Origin: Rhynchospora pubera
Lineage: Eukaryota; Streptophyta; Magnoliopsida; Poales; Cyperaceae
Direction: 5' to 3'
DNA: 64,000 nt
NCBI GenBank assembly: GCA_028095005.1
Contig: CM051459.1
Location: 135,991,657-136,055,656, forward strand
In this document: positions 1 through 10,791 of the stretch, one piece after another
Layout: each line of letters opens with the position of its first letter
How positions within the stretch are numbered: the stretch's first letter is position 1
The notes under the pieces: generated by a model
What the model saw: the letters and a program-made list of their open reading frames with translations, nothing else
Told to the model about the DNA's origin: nothing
Database searches by the model: none
Made by a program: the position numbers and the translations under genes

Positions 1-802
1 GCTCAAATGTAAAAAAAAAACTTGATATATAAGTACACAAAAAGTAATATTGACCAACTCAATTTTTAAAATTAAATTAACGAACCACTTAGATTTACCT
101 TATTGCGAACTAAACATATGCATGGAAAAAGTAATTTAGCCATAATTTAATGATAATAGTTGTAATAATATTTTATTATGATACTAGGTCGAGTTCAGTA
201 GGTGGACCTGACTCTACCCCTGATTAGACCTAAGCCCTTAATAGGCACATAAAAATCTCATTAATTGAACACTCAAGCCTCAAGCCTGTATGAGGACCTA
301 GACTTAATTGTGATCCCTTTATTTATTTGAAGTGCTTCAATTCCTCTTTCCTTCTTTTTTGAAGTGCTTCCTAATTTATTTGACAAGACCTTAACCTGTT
401 TATTCAAGCAAAAGGAACGAGAAGGAAAGTACGTCTAAATTTAGAAAAAGGAGTCAACATATGGCACTAGAAGTTCTCTAACTACAAAACTTTAATCAAC
501 TTCTTTCATGTAATTTCTGAAACTTATTTCTCGGATTTACAACCACAAAAAAAAAAAAAATTGAGTCCCCACCCGCTCCAACTTCTTGTATTCAGATCAA
601 TTTCTCAGAACATAACTCTGCTTTTGCAGGACTTACAAATTTGCTATCCATAAATAAATAATAATAAAATAATTAAATTAGTGTGCGTTTCATTCATTCA
701 TTCATTCCCGTGTCTCTCTCTCTCACTACCTTCCTCGCCCTCTTTTCGCCTAATAACGAACGAACAAAACAAATCACAAATTCACCATGGCACCTCCGCC
801 CT
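1..802. other. AT-rich upstream intergenic DNA
   Basis: No coding signal. The sequence is AT-rich up to about 660, followed by a short CATT repeat and a CT-rich run (about 690-730). Short ORFs around 681-938 overlap an inverted repeat and look non-coding. Confidence 0.6.
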
Positions 803-1488
803 GGATCCGCATCCTCGACAGCCAACTCATTTGGCTGTACCGTCCTGTCCGCCAAAACCGACCATCCGATCTGATCCAAGGGCGCGCAGAAAAATAGCAG
901 CGATTTCGCCTCTGCCCGACCTGCCCGAGTGTTGCTGAGAAGTAAAGAGAATATCTTCGTGCTCTCTCCTCCAGACCTCCTCGGAACCCTAGAAAAAGAA
1001 AAACACAGATTTACCTTCTCACCTGCGCAGTTACGCTCTCTCTTCCTTCTCTCCTTGAATCTAGCTCTTGCTCTGCCTCTGACAGTTACTCTCGCTCTTC
1101 CTTCTCTACCGATCTGACTCTAGGTTTGAGTTTTCCTCTCGCCATCACTGACGGAAGAGAAGCCTTTCTCCGTCTATCCGATGTGTCTCTTGGACTGCAC
1201 CTACGATTGAGAGGCGACAGGATTTATCTTCCGTTCAAGAGAAGAAGGTTGAGAGGAATGAGAGGCAGATTTGATCAGACAAGCGAAATAGCTGTGCTTT
1301 CGGCGGGGTTCGACGGATAGGCGAAATCGCTAATTTTCAACTTAACTCGAGACGGGCAGGGCGAGTAATGGAGAGAGGAACCAAATCGCTGCATTTTTTC
1401 TAACACGCCCTTGGATCCAGATCGTAAGATCAGTTTTAGCGGACAGGACGGTACAGCCAAATGAATTGGCTGTCGAGGATGCGGATCC
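803..1488. repeat. Inverted repeat, arms of about 130 bp, upstream of the PP2A B' gene
   Basis: The left arm (about 803-928) and right arm (about 1347-1488) are reverse complements with few differences. They share the GGATCCGCATCCTCGACAGCC block, a TTGGCTGTACCGTCCTGTCC block and, further in, GATCCAAGGGCG. The spacer is about 420 bp and CT-rich. Each arm has its own mini-hairpin (AGCCAA/TTGGCT). Short ORFs in both arms are mirror translations of the same DNA, so they are not genes. The structure could be the ends of a small transposon or an inverted duplication; no target-site duplication was found. Confidence 0.75.
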
Positions 1489-1702
1489 CCTCCGCCCTAA
1501 CCTCTCCTTCCATCCCACCCTCCGCTCTCCCACATCAACACCCCCAAACCGAGGGGAGAAACCAAATCCCAATCCCAATCCCAATCGAAGAGCAGATAAA
1601 AGAAAAAGCGAGACGCGCATAGGTAGCGACTAGGGTTTGTTTGTTGTGTTTGTTTGTTTGTTGGATCTCCCACAATCAATCCCACGTCCCCAATCGACGA
1701 CG

Positions 1703-4700
1703 ATGCTGAAGGGGCTTATGAAACGGGGCCCCCGAAAGGTGCCCCGATCCGACGCCAACGACCCCGTCCCTTCCCGCCCCACCGCCTCATCCGTCACCGT
1801 TAACCACGCTTCGAGATCCGCGCCCTCTTCCTACCCTCCTTCCACCACCTCTCCTGCCCCTTCCGCCTCCCCTTCCCCTCCCGTGCAGTTCGAGCAGCTC
1901 CCTCTCTTCCGCGATGTGCCCGCCGCCGAGCGCCCCTCTCTCTTCCTCCGCAAGCTCAGGATCTGCTCCATCATCTTGGATTTCTCCGACTCTCTCCGCT
2001 CCTTGAGGGAGAAGGAGTCCAAGCGCCAGACCCTCACCGAGCTCGTTGATTTTGTGCAGTCGGGTTCGTGCGGCCGGCTCCCCGACCAGGTCCAGGAGGA
2101 ACTCGTCCGAATGGTCTCTGCCAATATCTTTCGCTGCCTCCCGCCCGCTGCCCATGAGAATACCGGCACCGTCGACCTCTCTGCTGATCCGGAAGAGGAG
2201 GAACCCTACCTCGACCCGGCCTGGCCCCATCTCCAGCTTGTCTATGAGCTTCTGTTGCGGTATGTCGTTTCGCCTGATACTGATACGAAGGTTGCGAAAC
2301 GGTATGTCGATCACTCCTTTGTTCTTCGCTTATTGGATCTGTTTGATTCTGAGGACCCCCGAGAGCGTGAATATCTGAAGACGATTCTTCACCGCATCTA
2401 TGGTAAATTCATGGTTCACCGGCCGTTTATTAGAAAGGCAATTAATAATATATTCTACCGGTTTATTTTTGAAACTGAGCGCCATAATGGGATTGGTGAG
2501 TTGTTGGAGATTCTTGGGAGTATTATTAATGGGTTTGCATTGCCGATGAAAGAGGAGCATAAGCTGTTCTTGGTCCGGGCTCTCATTCCACTGCATAAAC
2601 CAAAGTCAGTAGGGATTTACCACCAGCAGTTGTCATATTGCATAACACAATTTGTGGAGAAGGATTACAAACTGGCTGATGCAGTTATAAGAGGCTTGCT
2701 GAAATACTGGCCGGTTACAAACTGTCAGAAGGAGGTTCTGTTTATAACTGAACTGGAGGAGGTACTTGAGGCGACACAACCAGCTGAGTTTCAGAAATGC
2801 ATGGTGCCACTCTTCAAGCAGATAGCTCGGTGCCTCAATAGCTCTCATTTCCAGGTTTGTAATTTTTTTTTTTAAACTTCACATATTGTACCTTTTGGGA
2901 TACAGTAATTATGGTATAAGTATGGTATAATTGACTTATTATAATTATGCCTTTTGATAGGTATAGGCTGACATGTATCTTTTGATAATATTTCGTAAGG
3001 AAACCTCTTAATTGGCACCTTGTTTAGATGGAGGTAGTGGAAAGAATGGAAGGGAAGTGAAAGGAAACACAATAAGATAATGTTGCTTGGTTGGTTATTT
3101 AATAGGTTTCAATGAAGGTTGCTCTAGTGTAAACTTCCATAGCTTATATATTGTTGCTCCTCAAATTGGGTTTTAACTGAAGAAACAAGATCAACCCAAC
3201 AAGAGGACGAGAAATGTGAAAACATCCTATATGAGTCTATCCCGTTACCCTTTCTCCTTCACCTCATGTTAACTAAACACATCGTTACCCATGAAAACTA
3301 TACTGAAAGAAAAAAATTATATGCAACACATAATGTCCTGTCTAGAAATCTACTCTGCATATCAAATTATGCCTGGTTTATGAATGTTAATTACTGAGAT
3401 GAAACTAACAGTATCTTCCAACTTTTTTTGGTTTGTTTCTTAGCCTCATGTATATCTGATTGACCCATTTTCTAGATTTATGGCTTTATGCCACTGAGTT
3501 GCTTTTGGTACTAATGCCAATGCTGCACCTCTCTTTTTTTGTGGAATTTTTTAGGCAGTGTCAAAATAAATTTTTATCTAGTTCATTTTACTTGATAATA
3601 CATGAATTAAACAACATAAGTAATTTTGGTGTGTTCTATTCGTCTTATTTCTTCATGTTAGGTCTATTTTTTAGTAGTGGAATACACAGTGGACGGTTTT
3701 TCTTTTTTAGGAAAAACAGAGAAATAAAATAGTTATATGATGAATTCTTTTGTTGTGGTTAAATTTTAGAATCTTGTAATTTGTAAACCAAAGAGCATTT
3801 AGTTTATTGCCTTATTGTCTAGAAAAAGCAGTTCTATCTATTTTAACATTTGTAAACATCTGGTTGTAATAATTTTAGCTTGTCTCTAGACCATTATTGG
3901 TTAAGTTAGTTACTTCGGATTATCAGAATTTATGGGATTCATATATTTTCTAAAATAACACTAATTTTTAACGTTAGATGTTAAATACTGATAGTCATTA
4001 TTCCTTTCTTTTTTTGGATTTAATATACTTGCAGATGAACTAGATCATGTTAAATACTTGCAAATGAAAGTGTTTCTTGAATATGCTGATAGTTTTACCA
4101 GTAATCTATCATGATAGAAATTAATCAAAAGTCATTCAGGGTTGAGTATACTTGGTTTATAGGTTATCATCTCCTGCTAACTCTATTAGTAGATATTTGT
4201 TTTGAATTTGACATTGCTTATTTGGTCTTAATGAGGCATTAAGGGGTGCTTAGGTTACTATTTCCTTGCCTTGACCATGATTATAATGGTTGTCTTGACC
4301 ATGATTATAATGGTTGTATGCTATTTGTAATTGCAAAAATCAAGAAACTTGTTTGTGAGTATATATAAAGTTCAAGCTCGTTCTTAAAATTAAAACCTGT
4401 CAGGTGGCTGAGCGGGCTCTTTTCCTATGGAACAATGACCACATCGTGAGCCTAATTGCACAAAACCGAGCTGTGATCTTCCCAATAATCTTTGAAGCAC
4501 TTGAAAAGAACATCCAGAGCCACTGGAACCAGGCTGTGCACGGCCTAACTGCAAATGTGCGTAAAATGTTTCTCGACATGGATGGTGAGCTGTTTGAGGA
4601 GTGCCAGAAGCAGCACATGGAGAAACAAGCCAAGGCCAAGGAGCTCGAGGTCCAGCGTGAGCTTGCCTGGCGCAATTTGGAGGCCGTCATTGCTGCCAAA

Positions 4701-4727
4701 GATGACAACATGGTGCTAGTTAATTAG
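1703..4727 (+). CDS. PP2A B' (B56) regulatory subunit
   Basis: Protein phosphatase 2A regulatory subunit of the B'/B56 family. It joins the scaffold A and catalytic C subunits and selects substrates for dephosphorylation in cytosol or nucleus. Two exons: 1703-2854 and 4404-4727, joined at CAG|GTTTGT and TGTCAG|GTGGCT, giving about 491 aa, the usual length for plant B' proteins. The N-terminal about 85 residues are low-complexity Pro/Ser/Thr-rich. The B56 helical-repeat core follows, with LPLFRDVP, LFLRKLRIC, EKESKRQTLTELVDFV and later FETERHNGIGELLEILGSI, LFLVRALIPLHKP and SHWNQAVHGLTANVRKMF. I chose the ATG at 1703 (MLKGLMKRGPRK) over an in-frame ATG at 1637 because short plant B' proteins start this way. 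The single intron (2855-4403) near the 3' third fits plant B' genes. GC content is high in exon 1 and low in the intron. Confidence 0.93.
4270..4317 (+). repeat. Perfect 24-bp tandem duplication in the B' intron
   Basis: Two adjacent identical copies (4270-4293 and 4294-4317) beginning CTTGACCATGATTATAATGG, about 90 bp before the exon 2 acceptor. Probably a recent replication slip. Confidence 0.9.
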
Positions 4728-5735
4728 GTACATTTTGGTGCTTCCTATTCCATCCTTCCACCTTTCTTTCTTTTGTTATTAATTTTAATTTTTAAGTACG
4801 GTAAAGAACTTGTATTATTTGTGGATACACCCAATGCAGGTTGTCATGGATGTTTTTTTTTTTTTTTTTTCTTTGGGTTCTTTTTTTTTTTTTTTGTTCT
4901 TATTATTTGTTGTCGAGATTTTGGTTAAGCATTTCAAAAGAAATGCATGGTGTCTTAGCAAGTAAGCGTTGGATTTGGTGCTGGATGGAGTGTGAATCTT
5001 TTTCGGGGGTTGTAGGGGATCCAGCGACTTTTGATGTAACTTTTGATACATAGAAGTCACTCCAATTTTATTTTGTTATATTACCTATTATTATAACTTG
5101 GTCGTCTGATAGTGGGTTTTTACGTTCAATTTGGTATCTGTGTGATATAAGCTTTAGATATCTTGACATTCATTCAACTGGCTATAGTATAGCGTCATTG
5201 AACTAATTGTGTTTCCTTGTGCTCGTGTGCTGAAATCTTCAATTTCTTTAGTTAGCACTAACTTTTTTGTTTCACTGCAAAGTTTCATTAATTTGTCCTA
5301 CTCTCAATGTGTAGGATTACCATACAAATTAATGTTAACCATGTATTTATAGATTGCAAAATGTAATTAGCTGACAATGATTGACAATGCAATTAAAAAA
5401 AATTAGTTCTGTTAACAGTTCTAAATTAAAGCTTATTTGCTTAAATGGATCACTTACACGTTTACCAAGGACCAGTTTATACTGCAATTGTTTGGATGCT
5501 ATGCTTACTAAAAAGAAAGGTAGGTAACTATGAGATAAAAAGTCGGCCTAACAGAACACGAAAGACTTCATTAACCCTCAATGTTTCATTGCAAGGAAGA
5601 GTGAAATCTAACGGCCCATAATTCTTATACGAGAAACATGGGCCATATTGGGCCTATTAATTATGCGGAAACATTCGAAAACGCCCGCCGTCTTTTCTCT
5701 GCTCTCTTCTCAGTAAACGCCACGACCGGTGCACC
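4728..5735. other. Intergenic: B' 3' UTR and PORR promoter
   Basis: About 1 kb between convergently spaced same-strand genes. It holds long T runs (4851-4895) and AT-rich DNA. The last about 100 bp become CT-rich and probably include the 5' UTR of the PORR gene. No other gene is seen. Confidence 0.6.
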
Positions 5736-6887
5736 ATGCGCCACTCTCTCCTTCCTTCCGTTTCCCAATCACAACTCCACTCTCTCCTCGGCCTCCGCCA
5801 TATCTCCAGCTTAAAAGTCCCCTGGCGCAAAGACCCGGCGCTCGACGCCGCCATAGACCGCGACAAGCACCACCACCTCTGCCACCGCGTGGTTCGCGAA
5901 GTTCTCCACGAACCCAACAAATGCATCTCGTTGCGCTACCTCGAGAAACGGCGCGAGCGGCTCCGCCTCAATTTGCGTGTCAGAACATTCCTCGACTGGT
6001 ATCCCAACCTTCTAGAACTCTACCCCGACCGAATCAAACCCAACTCCTCTCCAGTCCCTTTCCTCCGGCCTTCGCAATCCCTTCTCACTTTCCTCTCTCG
6101 CGAGTCGGACATCAGGTCGAGGAACGAACCCCTTGTGTTGGGTAAACTCTGTAAATTGCTCATGATTTCGAAAGATCGGGCTATACCGGTGGAGAAGATA
6201 CTCGAGGTGAGGCGCTTGTTTGGTTTCCCGGAGGATTTGGTGGACTCGCTCGTGCCGAGGTATCCCGAGTTGGTTCGCGAGTCCAATGGACACATCCATT
6301 TGGTCTCGTGGAATGAATCGTTTGCTAAATCGGTGATCGAACAAAGAGCTGATGAGGAATCTGACGTGATTGGGGTTAGAGTCAGACCGAATTTCACTTT
6401 GAAATTGCCCAAGGGTTTTAATTTGAAGAAGGAAATGCGGGAATGGGTCCGGGATTGGCTAGAATTGCCATATGTGTCTCCGTATTCTGACGCATCAGAG
6501 CTCAGCACGGCCTCACGGGAAATGGAGAAGAGGAACATCGCTGTTTTGCACGAGTTCTTATCTCTGACAATACAGAAGCGGGCTCCAGTGCCGACAATTG
6601 GAAAATTTTGTTCAGAGTTCAGGCTGTCGAATGCATTTTCAAATGCATTCACGCGGCACCCGGGGATATTTTACGTGTCTTTGAAAGGTGGAATCAAGAC
6701 AGCAATGCTGAGGGAGGCGTATGGGGAAGATGGGGTTTTACTGGAGAGGGATCCATTACTGGAGATAATGGTGAGATTTGGGGAATTGGTTGATGAAGGT
6801 AATAGGGAGTACTTGGATGGGTTGAAAAGGGAGAAACAAGTCTTGCCGAGGCACATCGAAATGGAAAAGGAAATAGATAGGTGTTGA
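5736..6887 (+). CDS. PORR-domain organelle RNA-binding protein (WTF1/RPD1-like)
   Basis: Intronless 383-aa protein of the plant organelle RNA recognition (PORR) family, whose studied members bind group II introns and promote their splicing in chloroplasts or mitochondria. The N-terminus (MRHSLLPSVSQSQLHSLLGL, then RHISSLKVPWRKD) is Arg/Ser/Leu-rich with no acidic residue in the first 30, like a mitochondrial presequence. The PORR domain spans about residues 30-360. It includes the helical segments VRTFLDWYPNLLELY and LCKLLMISKDRAIPVEKI, then LFGFPEDLVDSLVPRYPELV, the RNIAVLHEFLSLTIQKR segment, and the conserved FRLSNAFSNAFTRHPGIFYV and LREAYG blocks. The start at 5736 is the first in-frame ATG and gives the presequence. 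No break is seen. Which organelle and which intron it serves cannot be read from sequence. Confidence 0.9.
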   Translation: MRHSLLPSVSQSQLHSLLGLRHISSLKVPWRKDPALDAAIDRDKHHHLCHRVVREVLHEPNKCISLRYLEKRRERLRLNLRVRTFLDWYPNLLELYPDRIKPNSSPVPFLRPSQSLLTFLSRESDIRSRNEPLVLGKLCKLLMISKDRAIPVEKILEVRRLFGFPEDLVDSLVPRYPELVRESNGHIHLVSWNESFAKSVIEQRADEESDVIGVRVRPNFTLKLPKGFNLKKEMREWVRDWLELPYVSPYSDASELSTASREMEKRNIAVLHEFLSLTIQKRAPVPTIGKFCSEFRLSNAFSNAFTRHPGIFYVSLKGGIKTAMLREAYGEDGVLLERDPLLEIMVRFGELVDEGNREYLDGLKREKQVLPRHIEMEKEIDRC

Positions 6888-8255
6888 TGGACTTACTGCA
6901 ATTTTGATTTGCGGTTTCTTCTGGTATACCTGTGATCTGGAATTGCTGAACTGATTGGTACTGGTATTTTTTGACTGTAACTTGTGCAAAACCAGATTTC
7001 ATCTGAGTTTATTGTGGTTGTATTTTTTTTATTTAGAATATAGTTCACATTTGAACTTGTTGAAAAGGCATACAAATTAGAAAGAAAATTGAGTTCACAA
7101 CTACAATCAGAAACTTTGATAGTTAGCTGACTATAGTCATTACGTGTAACTAGCCCTTTCAGCATTTTTTTTTTTTTTTGTATTTTTCATATTTTTTTTC
7201 TTATATGATTAGTCATTGATAGATCTTTTAGATTTGTTTAATTTTATATATACTCGTTGTAAATCATTGAAGAGAATTTGAGAAGTTATAATGAATTATT
7301 AACATTGGTATAGGGAATAATGCTCTGGATATACTAGTTGTATTTGTTAGTTTGTACTTTTCAGTGTTATTTTTTTTTTTTTGCCCCCATTTTATAGTTT
7401 TATGGGTGAATTGTAGAAGATCGAAGTCAACAACTTGATAGTATCTACAGAGACGTTTTCGGTATTTTATTTATGCTAGTATTTTGTCTTTTTGTCTCCT
7501 AAACAATACAATAGACTTGGACAAAAATAATTTAGACTAATCGAAGAGGCATTTTTTATATTTTATTTTTTGTTGTTTAACAAACATTGGTAGGAATTTG
7601 CACCGAAAATAAAGCGAGGAACCTTGTAAGTTGACCTTGTTCATGGTAGCAAAATAATGCAACTATATTCCTTTACGTTTAACTGATAACTAATCATAGC
7701 ATGTTTTTGTTAAATGCAAATCAGCAATTTGCTCAATTGGACTGGAAACAGAAATTGTATTTTTAAATCAACATTCTGTTTTGTTGTGTTCTTCTGCTTG
7801 ATTAAGCGCTCGAATTGCCTATTTGGCATCTTTCTAAATAATTTTAGTTTTAACTAATATTACAAATAACATGTTATTTATTCATAGTAGAGAAAATTAC
7901 ATAGATTTTTTGGTTTTGTTTCATTAAAATATCAGCATTTGGCATAATTTTTGCCTTCTAAAATAATGGACTACTTCGAAAAAATATCGTATTATATGCA
8001 AACCACAAATTTAACTTCAATTTAATTTTAATTCTTTTGAGTTACTTCTGAATTACGAATTTGTATACTCACTATGTTACCTAGGTATTTCATTTACTCT
8101 TTGGGGCCATTGGAAAAGCAATTCCAAAGTCAATGTCAATGTCAGATATAAAAATCGACTCCAATTCTCAATAATTGAAAATCTTTCTATTAAAATCTTT
8201 TCTACCCCTCTACCTCACCTTTACGCGTGCTCTGACTGAGCAAAGAACCAGTCAT
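6888..8255. other. Intergenic, AT-rich
   Basis: Between the PORR gene and PAP copy 1. It holds T-rich and AT-rich sequence with no credible ORF or repeat family that I recognise. Confidence 0.6.
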
Positions 8256-8296
8256 GGATATTCGCCCATGTTTCACGGTCAATCTTTACTATTTAA
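8256..8296 (+). promoter_or_regulatory. P1BS-like site and TATA-like box of PAP copy 1
   Basis: GGATATTC at 8256-8263 fits GNATATNC, the PHR1-type binding site of phosphate-starvation genes. CTATTTAA at 8289-8296 is a likely TATA box. The ATG is at 8402. The same pair with the same spacing (33, 32 and 33 bp start to start) precedes all three intact PAP copies. Confidence 0.6.
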
Positions 8297-8401
8297 CTAT
8301 TAAGCAACTAACAAGGATAACTATCTCTTATACTCTCACTTCTAGTTCTATCATCAATTATAAGGAGATAGACAACTGACATAAACAGAGGGAAGGGGGA
8401 G

Positions 8402-10791
8402 ATGAGAAACCAAAGAGTAGGCTTCTTGTTGGGTCTCATTTTTGCAGTGGGCCTAGTTGTTCAGTGCAATGGTGGTGTCACGAGCACCTATAGGCGTCGG
8501 TTGGAAGCCTCTGGTGATATGCCACTTGATGCCGATGTATTTCGGGTGCCATCAGGCTATAATGTACCTCAGCAGGTGAGAATATATTTGTTCTCTTCAT
8601 GATGTGTTAACACTTGAAATACAACCTTTTTTTTGCATTTGCTTTGATAAAGTAAAGGTTTGAGGAAAATTTGCAAGGTTTAAATAAATAATTCTTTTTA
8701 TCATTTATAAACGAGATCATTCCTTTAGTAATTGTGAGGTATATCTTTTGAAGGTTCACATTACTCAAGGAGACTATGATGGTACAGCAGTTATAGTTTC
8801 ATGGGTGACAGCAGACGTGCCAGGATCAAGTACTGTAAAATACTGGAAATTTGGTAGTAATTTAAACCTATCAGCTGAGGGAGATGTTCGGCAGTATAAG
8901 TTCTACAACTACACGTCTGGATATATTCATCACTGTGTGCTCAACAACTTGGAGGTGTTTTTAACTCATTTATACAATTTCATTTTCTAAAGTTCCAGAA
9001 TTAGTTTGTAGAGTGTAATAACAAGGTATGCTGTATGTTCATTCTCCTCTAATAGCCTGATACTGCATATTATTATGCCATCGGGGAAAATGATGCTGGT
9101 CGAAAATTCTCATTCAAAACTCCCCCTGCACTTGGTCCAGATGTCCCGTATACTTTCGGTCTTATAGGTGAATCTCTCAATTTCCTTCTTTTTCCTTTCT
9201 CGTAGACTATTAGGAAGAAGATAGGACTGATGTATATATGTCCAGTACATTAACATGATCTGATTGGTAAATATGCAGGTGATCTTGGCCAAACATATGA
9301 TTCTAACATCACTCTTACACACTACAAAGCAAATAAAGATGCTGCAGCATTGCTTTATGTTGGTGATTTCTCTTATGCTGATAACTACCCGAATCACGAC
9401 AATGTCAGATGGGATACATGGGGCCGTTTCATTGAAACCAGTGCAGCATACCAGCCTTGGATTTGGACCGTTGGAAACCATGAGATCGACTTTGTACCTG
9501 AAATTGTGAGTCAAAGACTTGTTTTGATAAGTTTGAACCAGATATTAAAACATTTTAAGTATTTTTTTTTTAAAAAAAAGAATCCATATTGAGTTTTGAA
9601 CATACTTCTGAATTATTCATTTCAGGGAGAAACTACTCCATTTAAACCCATGAGGAATAGGTACCCAACACCGTATGAGGCATCCCGTAGCACAGAGCCC
9701 TACTTTTACTCAATCAGACGTGCCTCAGCCCACGTCATCGTCTTGGCATCGTACTCTGCATATGGTACAATTACCTTGATATAATAGTATATCATTTCTA
9801 TTAATGTGATTAAGTTTATTAGAAATTTGTGCAATTGTCTAATTAAATCTTTGGGTTTTCTACCCTTCAAAGGGAAATATACACCTCAATACCAGTGGCT
9901 CCAGAAAGAACTAAGTAAAGTCAACAGAACAGTCACTCCGTGGCTGATTGTTCTGTTGCATTCACCATGGTATAATAGTTACAACTACCACTACATGGAA
10001 GGTGAAACCATGAGGGTCCAGTTTGAGGCATGGATGGTGCAAAACAAGGTTGATGTGGTGTTTGCCGGCCATGTTCATGCCTATGAGCGATCTGTGAGTA
10101 GCTATTAGTAGTTAGTACATATCTACAATCATTCATTCAATTTTTAATCTTTTGTCAGTCACCTTGTTTAGCAGTATAATTTGGCTATACTAATCAATTC
10201 CCATCTAATGTAAATAAATTGGGCCGTTCATTGTATTTAATTGTAGACTTTGGGGTAATTATTTGAATGTATTTTGTTCCTTACTCATTTTGAAGATTGC
10301 CTGAAAATCAAAAGATCCTTGATGCCAGTGATTTTACATTCTGATTTGCTCTTTCAATTTGCAGCATAGGATATCTAACATTGACTACAACATTACCAAT
10401 GCAAACTGTTCACCTGTCCCCAACAATAATGCTCCTGTATACATAACCATTGGCGATGGAGGCAACATAGAAGGCCTTGCAACCAAGTAATTTTTGTGAT
10501 TTGGTTAACCTTTCTTGTTTGAACTGTAGCATTATTACGATTTCTTTCGAGTGGATTCATGTCATATCCAGGATTTACATAGAATTTCAAATATTTCAAT
10601 TATGCAGCATGACAGAGCCACAGCCGAACTATTCAGCCTTCAGAGAGGCGAGCTTTGGCCATGCCATCTTTGACATCAAGAACAGGACCCACGCATATTA
10701 CACATGGCACCGCAACCAAGATGGTGATGCTGTTACTGCCGATTCCATGTGGTTCACCAATAGATACTTCAACCCGACAAATGATTCCTAA
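8402..10791 (+). CDS. PAP: Purple acid phosphatase, copy 1
   Basis: Secreted high-molecular-weight purple acid phosphatase, a Fe(III)-Zn/Mn metallohydrolase that releases phosphate from organic esters, usually in the apoplast or vacuole. Eight exons: 8402-8575, 8754-8954, 9056-9167, 9279-9505, 9626-9764, 9873-10093, 10365-10486, 10608-10791, encoding 459 aa. All introns are GT-AG and phases agree. Residues 1 to about 24 form a signal peptide (hydrophobic LLGLIFAVGLVVQC). A fibronectin-III-like N-terminal domain follows (YNYTSGYIHH), then the metallophosphatase domain. All metal-ligand motifs are present: GDLGQTYD, GDFSYADNY, GNHE, LLHSPWY and AGHVHAYERS. NxS/T sites suggest glycosylation. The closest group by motif is the PAP10/PAP12/PAP25 clade. 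It is the first member of the local PAP cluster and has a P1BS-like upstream motif. Confidence 0.94.

Noticed and set aside
681..1685. Several 60-90 aa ORFs on both strands upstream of the PP2A B' gene
   Set aside because: They are translations of the two arms of an inverted repeat and CT-rich leader DNA; no domain, no splice logic.
1637..1702. Upstream in-frame ATG for the B' gene
   Set aside because: The extra residues (MFVVFVCLLDLPQS...) are not typical of the family; the 1703 start gives the expected N-terminus.
1787..2314. 175-aa minus-strand ORF
   Set aside because: Shadow of the GC-rich B' exon 1 with Arg/Gly-rich translation.
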